From positions 335,360 through 399,359 of the forward strand of contig DDTQ01000012.1 of assembly GCA_002344125.1 (NCBI GenBank): a stretch of DNA of 64,000 nucleotides. The letters are read 5' to 3'. Under the pieces are notes generated by a model, which had not been told where the DNA came from, did not search any database, and saw nothing but the letters and a program-made list of their open reading frames with translations. This DNA is from Ignavibacteria bacterium UBA2360. GTDB lineage: Bacteria; Bacteroidota; Ignavibacteria; Tepidaquicellales; OLB5. Of the stretch, positions 46,141 through 54,415 are shown piece after piece. Made by a program: the position numbers and the translations under genes. Positions within the stretch are counted from its first letter, which is position 1. Each line of letters opens with the position of its first letter.

Positions 46141-47740
46141 TTTCCATTTCCACGGTTTCGGTGTTATGCTCCATTGTAAACATAAACTCAGCTTTCGGAT
46201 TTGCTTCCCGGGCATACCTTAACTGGTATTCTGAGTCAGGCAGAAAGACGAGATTTTTGTGCTTATCGTAAAACAGGTTGAATGAGCGCAGTTTCAGCAT
46301 TTCGTCAATATCGGCTTTACTTTCATACTTAAGCCAGCATGCCTTAAAGTAATTCAGCGGTCTGAAATGACAGGCTGCGCCGTATTCATGCAGCAGCCTG
46401 TGCTGAAGCACTTCAAACTGAAGGTCGCCAACTGTGCCAACAACCTTCATGTTACCCATTGTTTGAGTGAATACCTGTGCAAGCCCTTCATCGGTCAGCT
46501 GCATGATACCCTTTTCAAGTTGTTTTGATTTGAAAGGATCGTCCAGCTGCAATTCTTTAAACACTTCCGGCGAAAAAGTCGGGATATTTTTGTACATGAA
46601 CTGGCTGCCTTCTGTAATTGTATCACCTATTTTAAAAATACCGGTATCATATAATCCCACAACATCACCCGGGTAAGCTTCTTCTACGGCGTTTTTATCC
46701 TGCGCCATGAATGTAGCGAGATTCGCAAAACGAACCTTCCGGTTCATACGCACGTGATGGTAGAACTTTAATTTCTCAAGCTTACCTGAGCAAACTCGCA
46801 TAAAAGCGATCCTGTCCCTGTGTCTTGGGTCAAGGTTTGAGTGTATCTTGAACACAAACCCGGAAAATTTATCGCTGCCGGGTTCAATAATGCCCCGGGT
46901 TGTATCTCTGCCCTGCGGATTCGGCGCTATCTTTATCACCGTATCAAGCAGTTCCCGCACCCCAAAGTTATTCAGCGCGCTGCCGAAAAAAACCGGCGCT
47001 GCATCGCCGTTTAGATATTCTTCATTGTTGAACTCCCCGTAAATACCATTTACAAGATCAATATCGTGTTTCAGTACATCCGCGCTCTCGTTTAGCAGTT
47101 CATGAAGCCTTTCATCGGTCAGGTCTGTGATCTTTTCAACTTCGTGTTCAACTTTTTGCTTGTTCACCTTAAAGAAGCTGAAAGAGTTTTCAAATAAATT
47201 ATATACGCCTTTAAACCTGCTGCCTATTCCTACGGGCCAGCTGAGCGGTCTTACTTTTATATCAAGTTTTTCCTCTATTTCATCCAGCAGCTCAGTCGGG
47301 TTTCTGCCTTCTCTATCAAGCTTATTGATGAAAACTATCACCGGCGTTTTCCGCATTCTGCAAACGTTCATCAGCTTTTCGGTTTGCATTTCAACGCCCT
47401 TCTGGCAATCGATAACCAACAACACGCTGTCAACAGCTGTTAGTGTTCTGTAGGTATCTTCGGCAAAATCTTTGTGACCCGGTGTATCCAGCAGATTTAT
47501 CTTAACGCCCTTATAGCCGAAGTTCATTACAGATGTGGTAACAGATATTCCTCTTTGTTTTTCAATTTCAAGAAAATCTGATGTCGTGGTTTTTTTTATC
47601 TTATTCGATTTTACCGCGCCTGCTATCTGAATAGCTCCGCCGAAAAGAAGCAGCTTTTCAGTAAGCGTGGTTTTGCCCGCATCAGGGTGAGAGATGATGG
47701 CTATTGTTCTTCTTTTCTGTATTTCTTTAGTAATGCTCAT
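46130..47740 (-). CDS. prfC: Peptide chain release factor 3 (RF3)
   Basis: The 536-residue translational GTPase has G1 SHPDAGKTTLTEKLL, G2 RGISVTTS, G3 DTPGHKDF and G4 NKLDREGR, followed by EF-G-like domain II and the RF3 C-terminal domain. It recycles RF1/RF2 from the ribosome after peptide release. The length is typical. It is the first gene of a two-gene unit with the methyltransferase, and a tRNA-Asp gene lies upstream on the same strand behind a terminator. Confidence 0.96.
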   Translation of the reverse strand: MSITKEIQKRRTIAIISHPDAGKTTLTEKLLLFGGAIQIAGAVKSNKIKKTTTSDFLEIEKQRGISVTTSVMNFGYKGVKINLLDTPGHKDFAEDTYRTLTAVDSVLLVIDCQKGVEMQTEKLMNVCRMRKTPVIVFINKLDREGRNPTELLDEIEEKLDIKVRPLSWPVGIGSRFKGVYNLFENSFSFFKVNKQKVEHEVEKITDLTDERLHELLNESADVLKHDIDLVNGIYGEFNNEEYLNGDAAPVFFGSALNNFGVRELLDTVIKIAPNPQGRDTTRGIIEPGSDKFSGFVFKIHSNLDPRHRDRIAFMRVCSGKLEKLKFYHHVRMNRKVRFANLATFMAQDKNAVEEAYPGDVVGLYDTGIFKIGDTITEGSQFMYKNIPTFSPEVFKELQLDDPFKSKQLEKGIMQLTDEGLAQVFTQTMGNMKVVGTVGDLQFEVLQHRLLHEYGAACHFRPLNYFKACWLKYESKADIDEMLKLRSFNLFYDKHKNLVFLPDSEYQLRYAREANPKAEFMFTMEHNTETVEMENAV

Positions 47741-47782
47741 AACAGGTCAACATTCTGTATTAAATAGTTTAGCAAATATTAT

Positions 47783-47809
47783 AAAAAAACCGCCAAAATG
47801 GCGGTTTTT
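47783..47809 (-). terminator. Terminator directly after tRNA-Asp
   Basis: AAAACCGCC / GGCGGTTTT surround a 4-nt loop with a T run on the minus strand. It begins immediately after the encoded CCA of the tRNA. Confidence 0.85.
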
Positions 47810-47812
47810 TGG

Positions 47813-47886
47813 CGGAACCGACGAGATTCGAACTCGCGACCTCTTGAGTGACAGTCAAGCGTTCTAACCAGCTGAACTACGGCTCC
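47813..47886 (-). tRNA. tRNA-Asp (anticodon GTC), CCA encoded
   Basis: The 74-nt cloverleaf has a 7-bp acceptor stem (GGAGCCG / CGGTTCC with one G-T), a D arm GTTC...GAAC, an anticodon stem CTTGA/TCAAG with loop CTGTCAC, and a T arm GCGAG-TTCGAAT-CTCGT. The discriminator is G and CCA is encoded (47810-47812). GTC reads Asp codons. Confidence 0.96.
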
Positions 47887-48049
47887 TTTAATGAATATCT
47901 GCAAATTTAAGTAAAATTCCCAAATCTTACAAATCATAAATTTGGTATTAAACTGATTGAATTATTACTATAAAGGTTGAGTATTAAAAGAGTTTGCTCA
48001 CCACCCTGCCGGTGCCCGCCTTGTTCATAAAGTGCCCACCAGCAACAAA

Positions 48050-48514
48050 CTAATTGTTACTGTGATCTATATTCGCTTCAATATTCCTTTTCAGGTCAAC
48101 AAGCCTCTGCCTGACTTCTGATCGAAGTTTGTTTTTAAACATACCATGAAACATTGAAAATGGCCATCTAAGCTCATAAGAATATATGAACGAAACTTCT
48201 GTAAGCCCGGCATCAAGTTCAGTAAATTTCCACGAACCCGCAAATGATCTGAAAATAATCGGCCCCTTTGTCATCTTAACCGCCGTGCCATCCGGGCGGT
48301 TAAACGAAACATATTCGGTTATCATTCCAAATCCGTTTTTGGCAACGCAATCGGCCCTCACACCAACACCTGCTTCTATTGCACCGTCCAGCAGTTCAGC
48401 TTTCTTAAGGAATGTATCCCATTTGAGCCTGCCCGCGTAATCCTGGGTATAGTCAAAAACAAATTCAGGGGTGCAGCGTACAATTATTTTCTCTGTTATT
48501 CTTATATGCGGCAT
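48050..48514 (-). CDS. SRPBCC (polyketide cyclase/START-like) protein
   Basis: The 154-residue single-domain protein has the pattern ITEKIIVRCTPEFVFDYTQDYAGRLKWDTFLKKAELL and a long C-terminal helix (MFKNKLRSEVRQRLVDLKRNI). Such folds form a hydrophobic cavity for lipid or polyketide-like ligands. No catalytic residues can be assigned. It stands alone. Confidence 0.8.
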   Translation of the reverse strand: MPHIRITEKIIVRCTPEFVFDYTQDYAGRLKWDTFLKKAELLDGAIEAGVGVRADCVAKNGFGMITEYVSFNRPDGTAVKMTKGPIIFRSFAGSWKFTELDAGLTEVSFIYSYELRWPFSMFHGMFKNKLRSEVRQRLVDLKRNIEANIDHSNN

Positions 48515-48871
48515 TTTTTTCGCTTAGCTTATGAATGTTCCTGTTGCTGAATAGTTGCTTCCACTCCCTGGGGCTTAATATACCTATTACGTCATACTTT
48601 TGCCACTGCAAAAAGATGTTTTGTCGGATTCTCCGGCTTGATTCTGCCAGTGGCTGCAAAAAAAAATAATCAGTCGGTTTGCGCTGTAAACCTTTCTTAA
48701 TACAATAACATCTAACAGTATAGCTCTTCAATACCCGGGATCCCAATAACTATCTATATCTATTTCCGGAAGTAGGTATCATTTGCGAACAAACAGATTT
48801 TTGTGTTTGAGCATTGTTCCGTGATTTATTTCATAATCTGACTGATTAATTTAACCTCAAAAGGAAACTAT
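48515..48871. other. Intergenic region, no supported gene
   Basis: The only frame (48465-48746, minus) overlaps the SRPBCC gene start and has no family features. A CTCAAAAGGAAACTAT segment just before 48872 contains AAGGAAA and is the likely ribosome site of the next gene. Nothing else was seen. Confidence 0.5.
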
Positions 48872-50071
48872 ATGCTAATATTTAAAAGGGCTGTTGTTGT
48901 ATTGAATTTAATATTTACTCCTGTGTGTTTTGTTCTAACACACGCATCAATTATGGCCGCAGATAATTCACAAGTTCAAAATCATACTGCGGATTCATCA
49001 AACATTTTGGCACCGGCTGCTGATTCACTCCATTGGTACCTGCAGGGTAATGCAGGATTTAAAGAATACCAGGGCAGAAAATGCATTTTTTTGGATGGGG
49101 GAGCGGCTTTATTGAACGATTTTGAAGCGCGCGACGCAATTATTGATGTAGACGTTATTTCTCCCGCAAGCCGTGGATTCTTCGGCGCGCAGTTCCGTAT
49201 AGACAGCACAGGCGCTAATGCAGAGTATATTTATCTAAGGCCCCAGTTTTCAGGCCAGCCCGATGCAATGCAATATACCCCGGTTATAGGCGGCGGACTC
49301 AATTGGCAAATATACAATGGACCCGGTTTTACAGGAGCTGTTGATATTCCCCACAACGAGTGGTTTCACATGCGCATTGTTATAAAAGGCGCGCAGGCAT
49401 ACCTTTATGTAACTGATATGGATAATCCCGCACTTGTTATGAACGATCTGAAAAGCGGGGTCGAAAGGGGATATGTCGCACTGGCGGCGCTCATGGGCGA
49501 AGTTTATTTTTCGAATTTCAGAATTAAAACCACCCCCGATGCTGATTGGGTAAGAAACGAACCGCCCATGATGCCGGGAATTTTAACCGCATGGGAGCTT
49601 TCCCCTTCTTACGATGCGCTTTCGGTAAATCCTGAGCGGCCGCTTACTGCCGCGGAAACAGATACCATGCAATGGCAAAGAGTGGAAGCGGAAGCCCCGG
49701 GATTTGTTACAATATACCGCTACCGTGCTGCACCCAGAATAAGAGTTACGTTTGCGAACGACTTTTCAAAGCGGCTTGAGCCGCAGCCGGGCTCTAAACT
49801 TGTTTACGCAAGATGCATTATTAACTCCCCGAGTGACGGCGTAAAAAAGCTCAGCTTTGGCTATAGCGATGAGATAAGTGTTTTCCTGAACGGGAATATT
49901 TTATTCCGCGGCAGGAGTGCGCAGAATTTCAGGGATACAAGGTTCCTTGGTATTGTTGACCCCGAAAATGACGCAGTTTATCTTCCGCTGAAAAAAGGGA
50001 AGAATGAACTTATACTTGCCATTACAGATCTCGGCGGCGGCTGGGGTTACATTTGCAGGCTGGAAGAGTAA
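48872..50071 (+). CDS. Exported protein with concanavalin-like domain
   Basis: The 399-residue protein has a signal peptide (LIFTPVCFVLTHASIMA). A lectin/glucanase-like jelly roll follows (DARDAIIDVDV-type strands, FFGAQFRID, EWFHMRIVIKGAQAYLYV, GEVYFSNFRI; about 70-225). A second beta-sandwich (about 285-395) contains FSKRLEPQPGSKLVYARCIINSP and DEISVFLNGN. There is no T9SS sorting domain and no lipobox, so it may remain periplasmic or use another route. It resembles the DUF1080/3-keto-disaccharide hydrolase fold, but catalytic residues were not identified. Confidence 0.65.
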   Translation: MLIFKRAVVVLNLIFTPVCFVLTHASIMAADNSQVQNHTADSSNILAPAADSLHWYLQGNAGFKEYQGRKCIFLDGGAALLNDFEARDAIIDVDVISPASRGFFGAQFRIDSTGANAEYIYLRPQFSGQPDAMQYTPVIGGGLNWQIYNGPGFTGAVDIPHNEWFHMRIVIKGAQAYLYVTDMDNPALVMNDLKSGVERGYVALAALMGEVYFSNFRIKTTPDADWVRNEPPMMPGILTAWELSPSYDALSVNPERPLTAAETDTMQWQRVEAEAPGFVTIYRYRAAPRIRVTFANDFSKRLEPQPGSKLVYARCIINSPSDGVKKLSFGYSDEISVFLNGNILFRGRSAQNFRDTRFLGIVDPENDAVYLPLKKGKNELILAITDLGGGWGYICRLEE

Positions 50072-50109
50072 TAGCAAAATAGAGCCTGATTGTACTTTTG
50101 GAAAATGAA

Positions 50110-50153
50110 AAACCCACGACTTTTCTGCATGTTTTCTCATGAGCCGTGGGTTT
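50110..50153 (+). terminator. Possible terminator hairpin with long loop
   Basis: AAACCCACG / CGTGGGTTT is separated by about 26 nt and followed by TTTAATTT. It is weaker than the others because of the long loop. Confidence 0.4.
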
Positions 50154-50204
50154 AATTTATTCAATGCCTGTTAAAACCAACTAAACAGTTTGCTTTCTAT
50201 GATG

Positions 50205-50618
50205 TTACTTCCCCTTTGCAGCCTCTTTCACTAATTTTTCCAATACTTTCATATCTATATCAGCCAGCTTGTTGATGTAAAGACATCCCACTCCCGCTTT
50301 GTGTTTGCCGAATTTCTTCAGAAGGTCAGAGTGCTTTTTTACGTCAATTACCAGTTGAAGCGATATATTCGCTTTGCGGGGTGAAAATCCCAGTTTAAAC
50401 CATTCAACTTCACGGTCTGTGGCGGGACTCTTATACACCTTCTTCCCGAAACCAATTATTGAGCTTCCCCATATCTTAGGCTTCTCGCCGGATATTTTCT
50501 TAAACATCTTTAGCAGCGTTAAACTATCTTTGCGCTTTTGTTCATCTTTAATTGAACTGATGAAATCCTCAACGCTTAATTCAGTCTGTTTGGTTTTTAT
50601 TTCAGCAAGTTTGCCCAT
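50205..50618 (-). CDS. DUF1801-family protein
   Basis: The 137-residue cytosolic protein has the DUF1801 core (IWGSSIIGFGKKVYK, WFKLGFSPRKANISLQLVID, LLKKFGKHKAGVGCLYINKLADID). Family members are small alpha/beta proteins without proven activity; some are described as iron or stress proteins. The C-terminal Lys/Leu-rich helix is typical. It is one of three DUF1801-type genes in the window. Confidence 0.85.
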   Translation of the reverse strand: MGKLAEIKTKQTELSVEDFISSIKDEQKRKDSLTLLKMFKKISGEKPKIWGSSIIGFGKKVYKSPATDREVEWFKLGFSPRKANISLQLVIDVKKHSDLLKKFGKHKAGVGCLYINKLADIDMKVLEKLVKEAAKGK

Positions 50619-50657
50619 AATTAATTATTTTTTTTGAAGTTTTATACTGCTGTATGT

Positions 50658-50897
50658 TCAATCTTTCTGAAGCGGTCTTTCATTTCCTCTTTTGAAATTA
50701 CCTGTGATCTTTGCCAGAATTAATTGTGTTTGTTTACCTTCGGAGTTTCCGAGTTTTTTTAGAAGCTTAAGCGCTTCACCGCCTTTAAGCAGCAGCACGG
50801 GCTTATTATTCCAATAGATCTGTACTTTCTTATCCTTAAGCTCTTTGTAGCCGAAGGGCTCTTCATCCAATATGTCTCTTTGATCGACTGGTGTCAC
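50658..50897 (-). CDS. Small conserved hypothetical protein
   Basis: The 79-residue protein starts at GTG (GGGGATA just upstream). It contains FGYKELKDKKVQIYWNNKPVLLLKGGEALKLLKKL and ends with ILAKITGNFKRGNE, a pattern I recall in short Bacteroidota proteins of unknown function. A compact three-strand/helix fold is plausible. It sits between DUF1801 genes on the same strand. Confidence 0.65.
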   Translation of the reverse strand: MTPVDQRDILDEEPFGYKELKDKKVQIYWNNKPVLLLKGGEALKLLKKLGNSEGKQTQLILAKITGNFKRGNERPLQKD

Positions 50898-50978
50898 TAT
50901 CCCCCTGATGTTTTGTATTTAAAAATTTACAAGCTTTTAATGCTAAATTGCTCTTTATTGGTACAACAAAGAGATCAA

Positions 50979-51452
50979 TTATTTTTTCTTCTTTGATTTT
51001 GGATTATAATCCGCTTCATACATCCCGATCCAATCCTTAACGCTCATTTTTTTCATTAACTCACCTATAAGTTTGAATGGTATATCATCCATTTTCTTAA
51101 ATCTAACGCAGCTTTTGCCCATATCGAGCTTTCCTTTGGTGTGTTTGGGGAACTCGTTGACAAACCATTTTAACAATTTAGGATCCGAGTAAACACCCAT
51201 GTGGTAAAAATTAACTGAATCCTTTTGCGAAGCGATGCCCGCAAACGGAAGCGGCTCACTGGGTTTGCAGTGGTAACCTGCGGGGTAAAGCTTATGCGGC
51301 ACCACGTAACCTAACCCGCCGTAGCTGATTGCCGCTTCAAATCCTTTGGGCAGATTTTTAACAATTACATTATGCAGTTTATTAAATGCCTCAAACCTTT
51401 CTTCGGGCACATTTGCCAGAATTTCCTTAACTGTTTTTCCCTGTGCTTTCAT
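50979..51452 (-). CDS. DUF1801-family protein (YdhG/Fra-like)
   Basis: The 157-residue protein has the family pattern TVKEILANVPEERFEAFNKLHNVI, EAAISYGGLGYVVPHKLYPAGYH and KLDMGKSCVRFKKMDDIPFKLI. Some relatives (Fra/YdhG) are described as iron-trafficking proteins; that function cannot be assumed here. The C-terminus is a short Lys-rich tail. No signal peptide. Confidence 0.85.
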   Translation of the reverse strand: MKAQGKTVKEILANVPEERFEAFNKLHNVIVKNLPKGFEAAISYGGLGYVVPHKLYPAGYHCKPSEPLPFAGIASQKDSVNFYHMGVYSDPKLLKWFVNEFPKHTKGKLDMGKSCVRFKKMDDIPFKLIGELMKKMSVKDWIGMYEADYNPKSKKKK

Positions 51453-51514
51453 ATTGTAAATTTAATTTTATAGATTCCATCTTTCTGTTTCATGGTTGTT
51501 GGTCTTGTAAATAT

Positions 51515-51631
51515 CTCCCCCTTACTAAGGGGGAGTGGGCTTTAGCCCGAGGGGGTCTTAGCATAGGATTTTGACAAACAAATATTGAGCCACGTTTCTT
51601 GTGGCGAAACCTTACTCCGAAGGAGGAAGGT
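51515..51631. repeat. Cluster of three small hairpins (dispersed-repeat type)
   Basis: CTCCCCCTTA/TAAGGGGGAG (51515-51535), GGGCTTTAGCCC (51537-51548) and CCTTACTCC/GGAGGAAGG (51611-51630, one mismatch) lie between the DUF1801 and DHFR-like genes. Poly-purine hairpins like these are common intergenic repeats. The third abuts the DHFR-like stop and may help terminate it. Confidence 0.5.
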
Positions 51632-52192
51632 TCATTGCACATTGTTTTTAACCGGCTCATAATAAAGTATCACCCCGCCAAAGTCAAATACTTTTGTCCC
51701 GGTGAGCTTTAGCAGTATCTTACCTTTTATATCCTTAAACAACACCAGCCCGCTTCCTGCTATTACAGGGTGAATGCATAACTGGTACTCATCGATCATG
51801 CCAAGTTGTGTCAATTGTACTATTAAACTCGGACTCGATACATAAATATCTTTACCCGGCTGCTGTTTAAGCTCATTTACTTCTTCGGCAGGCTCACGGG
51901 TGGCAAGCATTGCGCTTGCCCAATCAACACTCTTTAGCGAACGTGAAAAAACCAGCTTAGGGACCCTATCAATCGCCGCGGCAAAATCATCCATATGCTT
52001 TTCACCTGTGGGATTCGCCAGCACATCACGCCAATACTCCATAAGCTGGTATGTCGTTCTGCCATAGAGTATCACTCCCGCCTCTTCCAACTGTTTGGCA
52101 TAGTGAAAATGTATTTCATCCGCCGGAATGCCCGACGTATGGTCGCAATATCCGTCAAGTGTCATGTTAAATGCAGCGATTACTTTTCTCAT
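51632..52192 (-). CDS. Dihydrofolate reductase/RibD C-terminal-family protein
   Basis: The 186-residue protein has the DHFR-like fold with NADPH-binding pattern: RKVIAAFNMTLDGYCDH, AGVILYGRTTYQLMEYW, DIYVSSPSLIVQLTQLGMIDEYQLCIHPVIAGSG. It probably reduces a pterin- or riboflavin-pathway-like substrate. Relatives are often called YyaP/YqjQ-type stress-associated reductases, with the substrate unproven. No folate-specific signature is clear. Confidence 0.85.
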   Translation of the reverse strand: MRKVIAAFNMTLDGYCDHTSGIPADEIHFHYAKQLEEAGVILYGRTTYQLMEYWRDVLANPTGEKHMDDFAAAIDRVPKLVFSRSLKSVDWASAMLATREPAEEVNELKQQPGKDIYVSSPSLIVQLTQLGMIDEYQLCIHPVIAGSGLVLFKDIKGKILLKLTGTKVFDFGGVILYYEPVKNNVQ

Positions 52193-52327
52193 GATTTGAT
52201 GGTTAATTCTTAGCGTTATGTTTTACTGTAGTAACATCCGGCAATGAGGGCAAATATACTTAATAGGGAGATTTTTTTGTAGTCAGAAGAGTTATCTTAA
52301 AAGATTATTATATATTTTTGTCTCTTG

Positions 52328-52936
52328 TCAATGAGTTTCGAATTTATTTAAAATGGTGTTCATCTTCATAGAACAAAATATTTCAAATAATGCAAGTTCC
52401 TCATAATTTTCAATGTGTAAAAAAGCAATTTTTTGTTTTAAAAGAAATTGTTTTATAGGTTCTACTTCAGTTTTGAAATTTAATTCCTTTCTTTTACCAA
52501 TATGCTTCACGCCAGTTAGAAGCTCATATCTTATCAGACCAATGCTGTAAGCAAGTGTCGAAGTATTGTGGTTATGCCCCCTGGTGTGCTGAAATATTCG
52601 GCCGATTACACCCTTTGAAATGCCAACATAAAATGGAGTCTTGTCGTTAATGAAAACATACAAACCACTAAAGTCAATTTTAGTGTTACCATTTTTGGTT
52701 TTGTATTCTCTCAACCAGTCCGCTTCTATTCTCCTGTCCGCAAGAAGCTGTCGTCTTGCCGAAACTTCTCCTATACCAGCTGAAAAGTAGTCAGTAATAT
52801 CAAAGCAATTAACTGTCGGATTAAACTTTGAAAACTTGTCTTCAAAAGTTTCTGTAAGATCGTGAAAAGTAAAAGGGAATTTCCTTTTTATTTTAATTGA
52901 TTCAAGTATTTTATGTTCCAGTTGTTTTTCTGTCAT
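52328..52936 (-). CDS. GIY-YIG nuclease-family protein
   Basis: The 202-residue protein has GIY-YIG elements: GLYVFIND (GIY), FYVGISKGVIGRIFQHTRGHNHNTSTLAYSIG (YIG with catalytic-type Arg and conserved His), and ELALFEIFCSMKMNTILNKFETH (Glu plus Asn near the end). An N-terminal 100-residue extension has no recognised domain. Such proteins cut DNA in repair, homing or defence. It opens the block of three AT-rich genes with the DUF2130 and AAA_13 genes on the same strand. Confidence 0.75.
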   Translation of the reverse strand: MTEKQLEHKILESIKIKRKFPFTFHDLTETFEDKFSKFNPTVNCFDITDYFSAGIGEVSARRQLLADRRIEADWLREYKTKNGNTKIDFSGLYVFINDKTPFYVGISKGVIGRIFQHTRGHNHNTSTLAYSIGLIRYELLTGVKHIGKRKELNFKTEVEPIKQFLLKQKIAFLHIENYEELALFEIFCSMKMNTILNKFETH

Positions 52937-53106
52937 TTCACAAAAGTTTCAATTTAGCACGGTTCATAGCGGCAGCCAATAACGATTTCTGGCTTTGTGT
53001 TTGTGGAGTTTACGTAGCCCAAAAACTCTCAAATGTAATTAACTTTCACAGAATCACAAAACTCGACAGCCCGGTTGAAGTAATACCCGATTTATAGCTA
53101 GTTTTT
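52937..53106. other. Island-type intergenic sequence with hairpin
   Basis: No gene was seen. A segment with AGCCA ... TGGCT arms (about 52976-52998) lies inside a sequence that resembles, from memory, intergenic repeats seen around mobile or defence genes in Bacteroidota. It could be a recombination junction; unconfirmed. Confidence 0.35.
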
Positions 53107-54378
53107 CTACTCTCCATCTTCAGGTTCGTCTATTGTCGCTTCTGGTAACTCAAGTGTCTTGATTTGTTGGATAGCTGAACCAGCAATACCCTTTATTGAG
53201 TTATACATGTGGTTGGTATTAAGAAGAACTTTTTGAATTTGTTTTTCCCTCTTTTTCCAATGTCCCATAATTGAACGCTTCTCTGAATTTAGGTCGGTCT
53301 GCATTTGTGTAAATCCTTCAACTATTGCTTCTACTTGAAGTCGGAATTCGTTACTTGTCAAGAAATCATAAAGCATAACCATTTTTTCTCCTTTGTTCTC
53401 TTGTGATGAAACAACTGAACTCAGCTGAATTATACTTTCACGAAGAACAACACAAAGTCCTTTAAACTCGTCGTAAGAGCATACCCAAATGCCGTCAACT
53501 AGCCCCATTCTTTCCATTCCTTTAGGGAACACATCTGTTACAAGAACACCGATATTGGCTCCTTTTTCTCGAATGTCATCTCTGAATTTTTCAAGCCAAT
53601 TGTTTTTAAAGTCTTTTGTCCGTTTACTTTCATAATAAATTGTTCCACAGTTCTGTCTTGTTCTTGTATGAACAGTTTGCAGGCAATCAGCACCCCTCTC
53701 ACCTTTTTTAATTTCCATAATGGTGTCAAGAGGGAAGTTTCCAGATAGCCATTCTTCTATCCCTAGTTCCTGAACTTCACCTTGAAGCTGCATTGAACCC
53801 TGCTCTTGCTTTCGTTTCATTTCTTCAGTCAACTTTTTTTGGTCCTCTAGCTGCTTTTGCAGTTCCATTACTATCAGCTCGTTTTTACCTTGTTCGGTTT
53901 TTCTTATTCTTTCTTTCTCTTCCGCAATTTGCTCATTAAGCTTTTTAGCATTCTCTGCTTCTAAAATATCCTTTAATTCATCCTTTTCCCTTTTTACTTT
54001 TTCAATTTCTGCTTTTGTTTTATTTAAATCTTTAACCTGTTCAGATTTTTCTTTGAGTTCTTTTTCAATTAACTCGATTTTTTCTGAATTTTCACTCTGA
54101 ATTCTAGATTTTATTTCTTTTTCAAGAGCAGATTGCTGATTTTTTAATTGCTCATCTACTCTCTTTGTAATTAATTTTTCTTGTTCTAATTTTAATTTGT
54201 CGAATTCTTCTTTTTGTTTATCAAGTTTGTTAATCTCGTCCTGATACTTTTTCTTTTCTATATCAAGTTGTAAATTGTATTTTTTCTTGTATTCATCATC
54301 AAGTTGATGAGCGATTACATTATTTACATCGATTTCATGTCCACAATTCGGACAAACTATTTTAGTTTCGTTAGACAT
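53107..54378 (-). CDS. DUF2130 protein: coiled coil plus predicted PD-(D/E)XK fold
   Basis: The 423-residue protein has an N-terminal zinc-ribbon half (CPNCGHEID), a long coiled coil (about residues 30-205) and a C-terminal DUF2130 domain. Its conserved sequence GEVQELGIEEWL...IKKGERGADCLQTV...GTIYYESKRTKDF has the D...ExK arrangement of PD-(D/E)XK nucleases, related in feel to RmuC. The coiled coil suggests oligomerisation on DNA. The neighbouring ATPase and GIY-YIG genes suggest a nucleic-acid defence or repair role, unproven. Confidence 0.8.
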   Translation of the reverse strand: MSNETKIVCPNCGHEIDVNNVIAHQLDDEYKKKYNLQLDIEKKKYQDEINKLDKQKEEFDKLKLEQEKLITKRVDEQLKNQQSALEKEIKSRIQSENSEKIELIEKELKEKSEQVKDLNKTKAEIEKVKREKDELKDILEAENAKKLNEQIAEEKERIRKTEQGKNELIVMELQKQLEDQKKLTEEMKRKQEQGSMQLQGEVQELGIEEWLSGNFPLDTIMEIKKGERGADCLQTVHTRTRQNCGTIYYESKRTKDFKNNWLEKFRDDIREKGANIGVLVTDVFPKGMERMGLVDGIWVCSYDEFKGLCVVLRESIIQLSSVVSSQENKGEKMVMLYDFLTSNEFRLQVEAIVEGFTQMQTDLNSEKRSIMGHWKKREKQIQKVLLNTNHMYNSIKGIAGSAIQQIKTLELPEATIDEPEDGE

Positions 54379-54415
54379 ATTAATTATATATTGTGAAATT
54401 ATTAAAATTTATTTA

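Noticed and set aside
48465..48746. 93-residue minus-strand frame
   Set aside because: It overlaps the SRPBCC gene's 5' end, has no recognisable domain and no ribosome site. It is probably not a gene.
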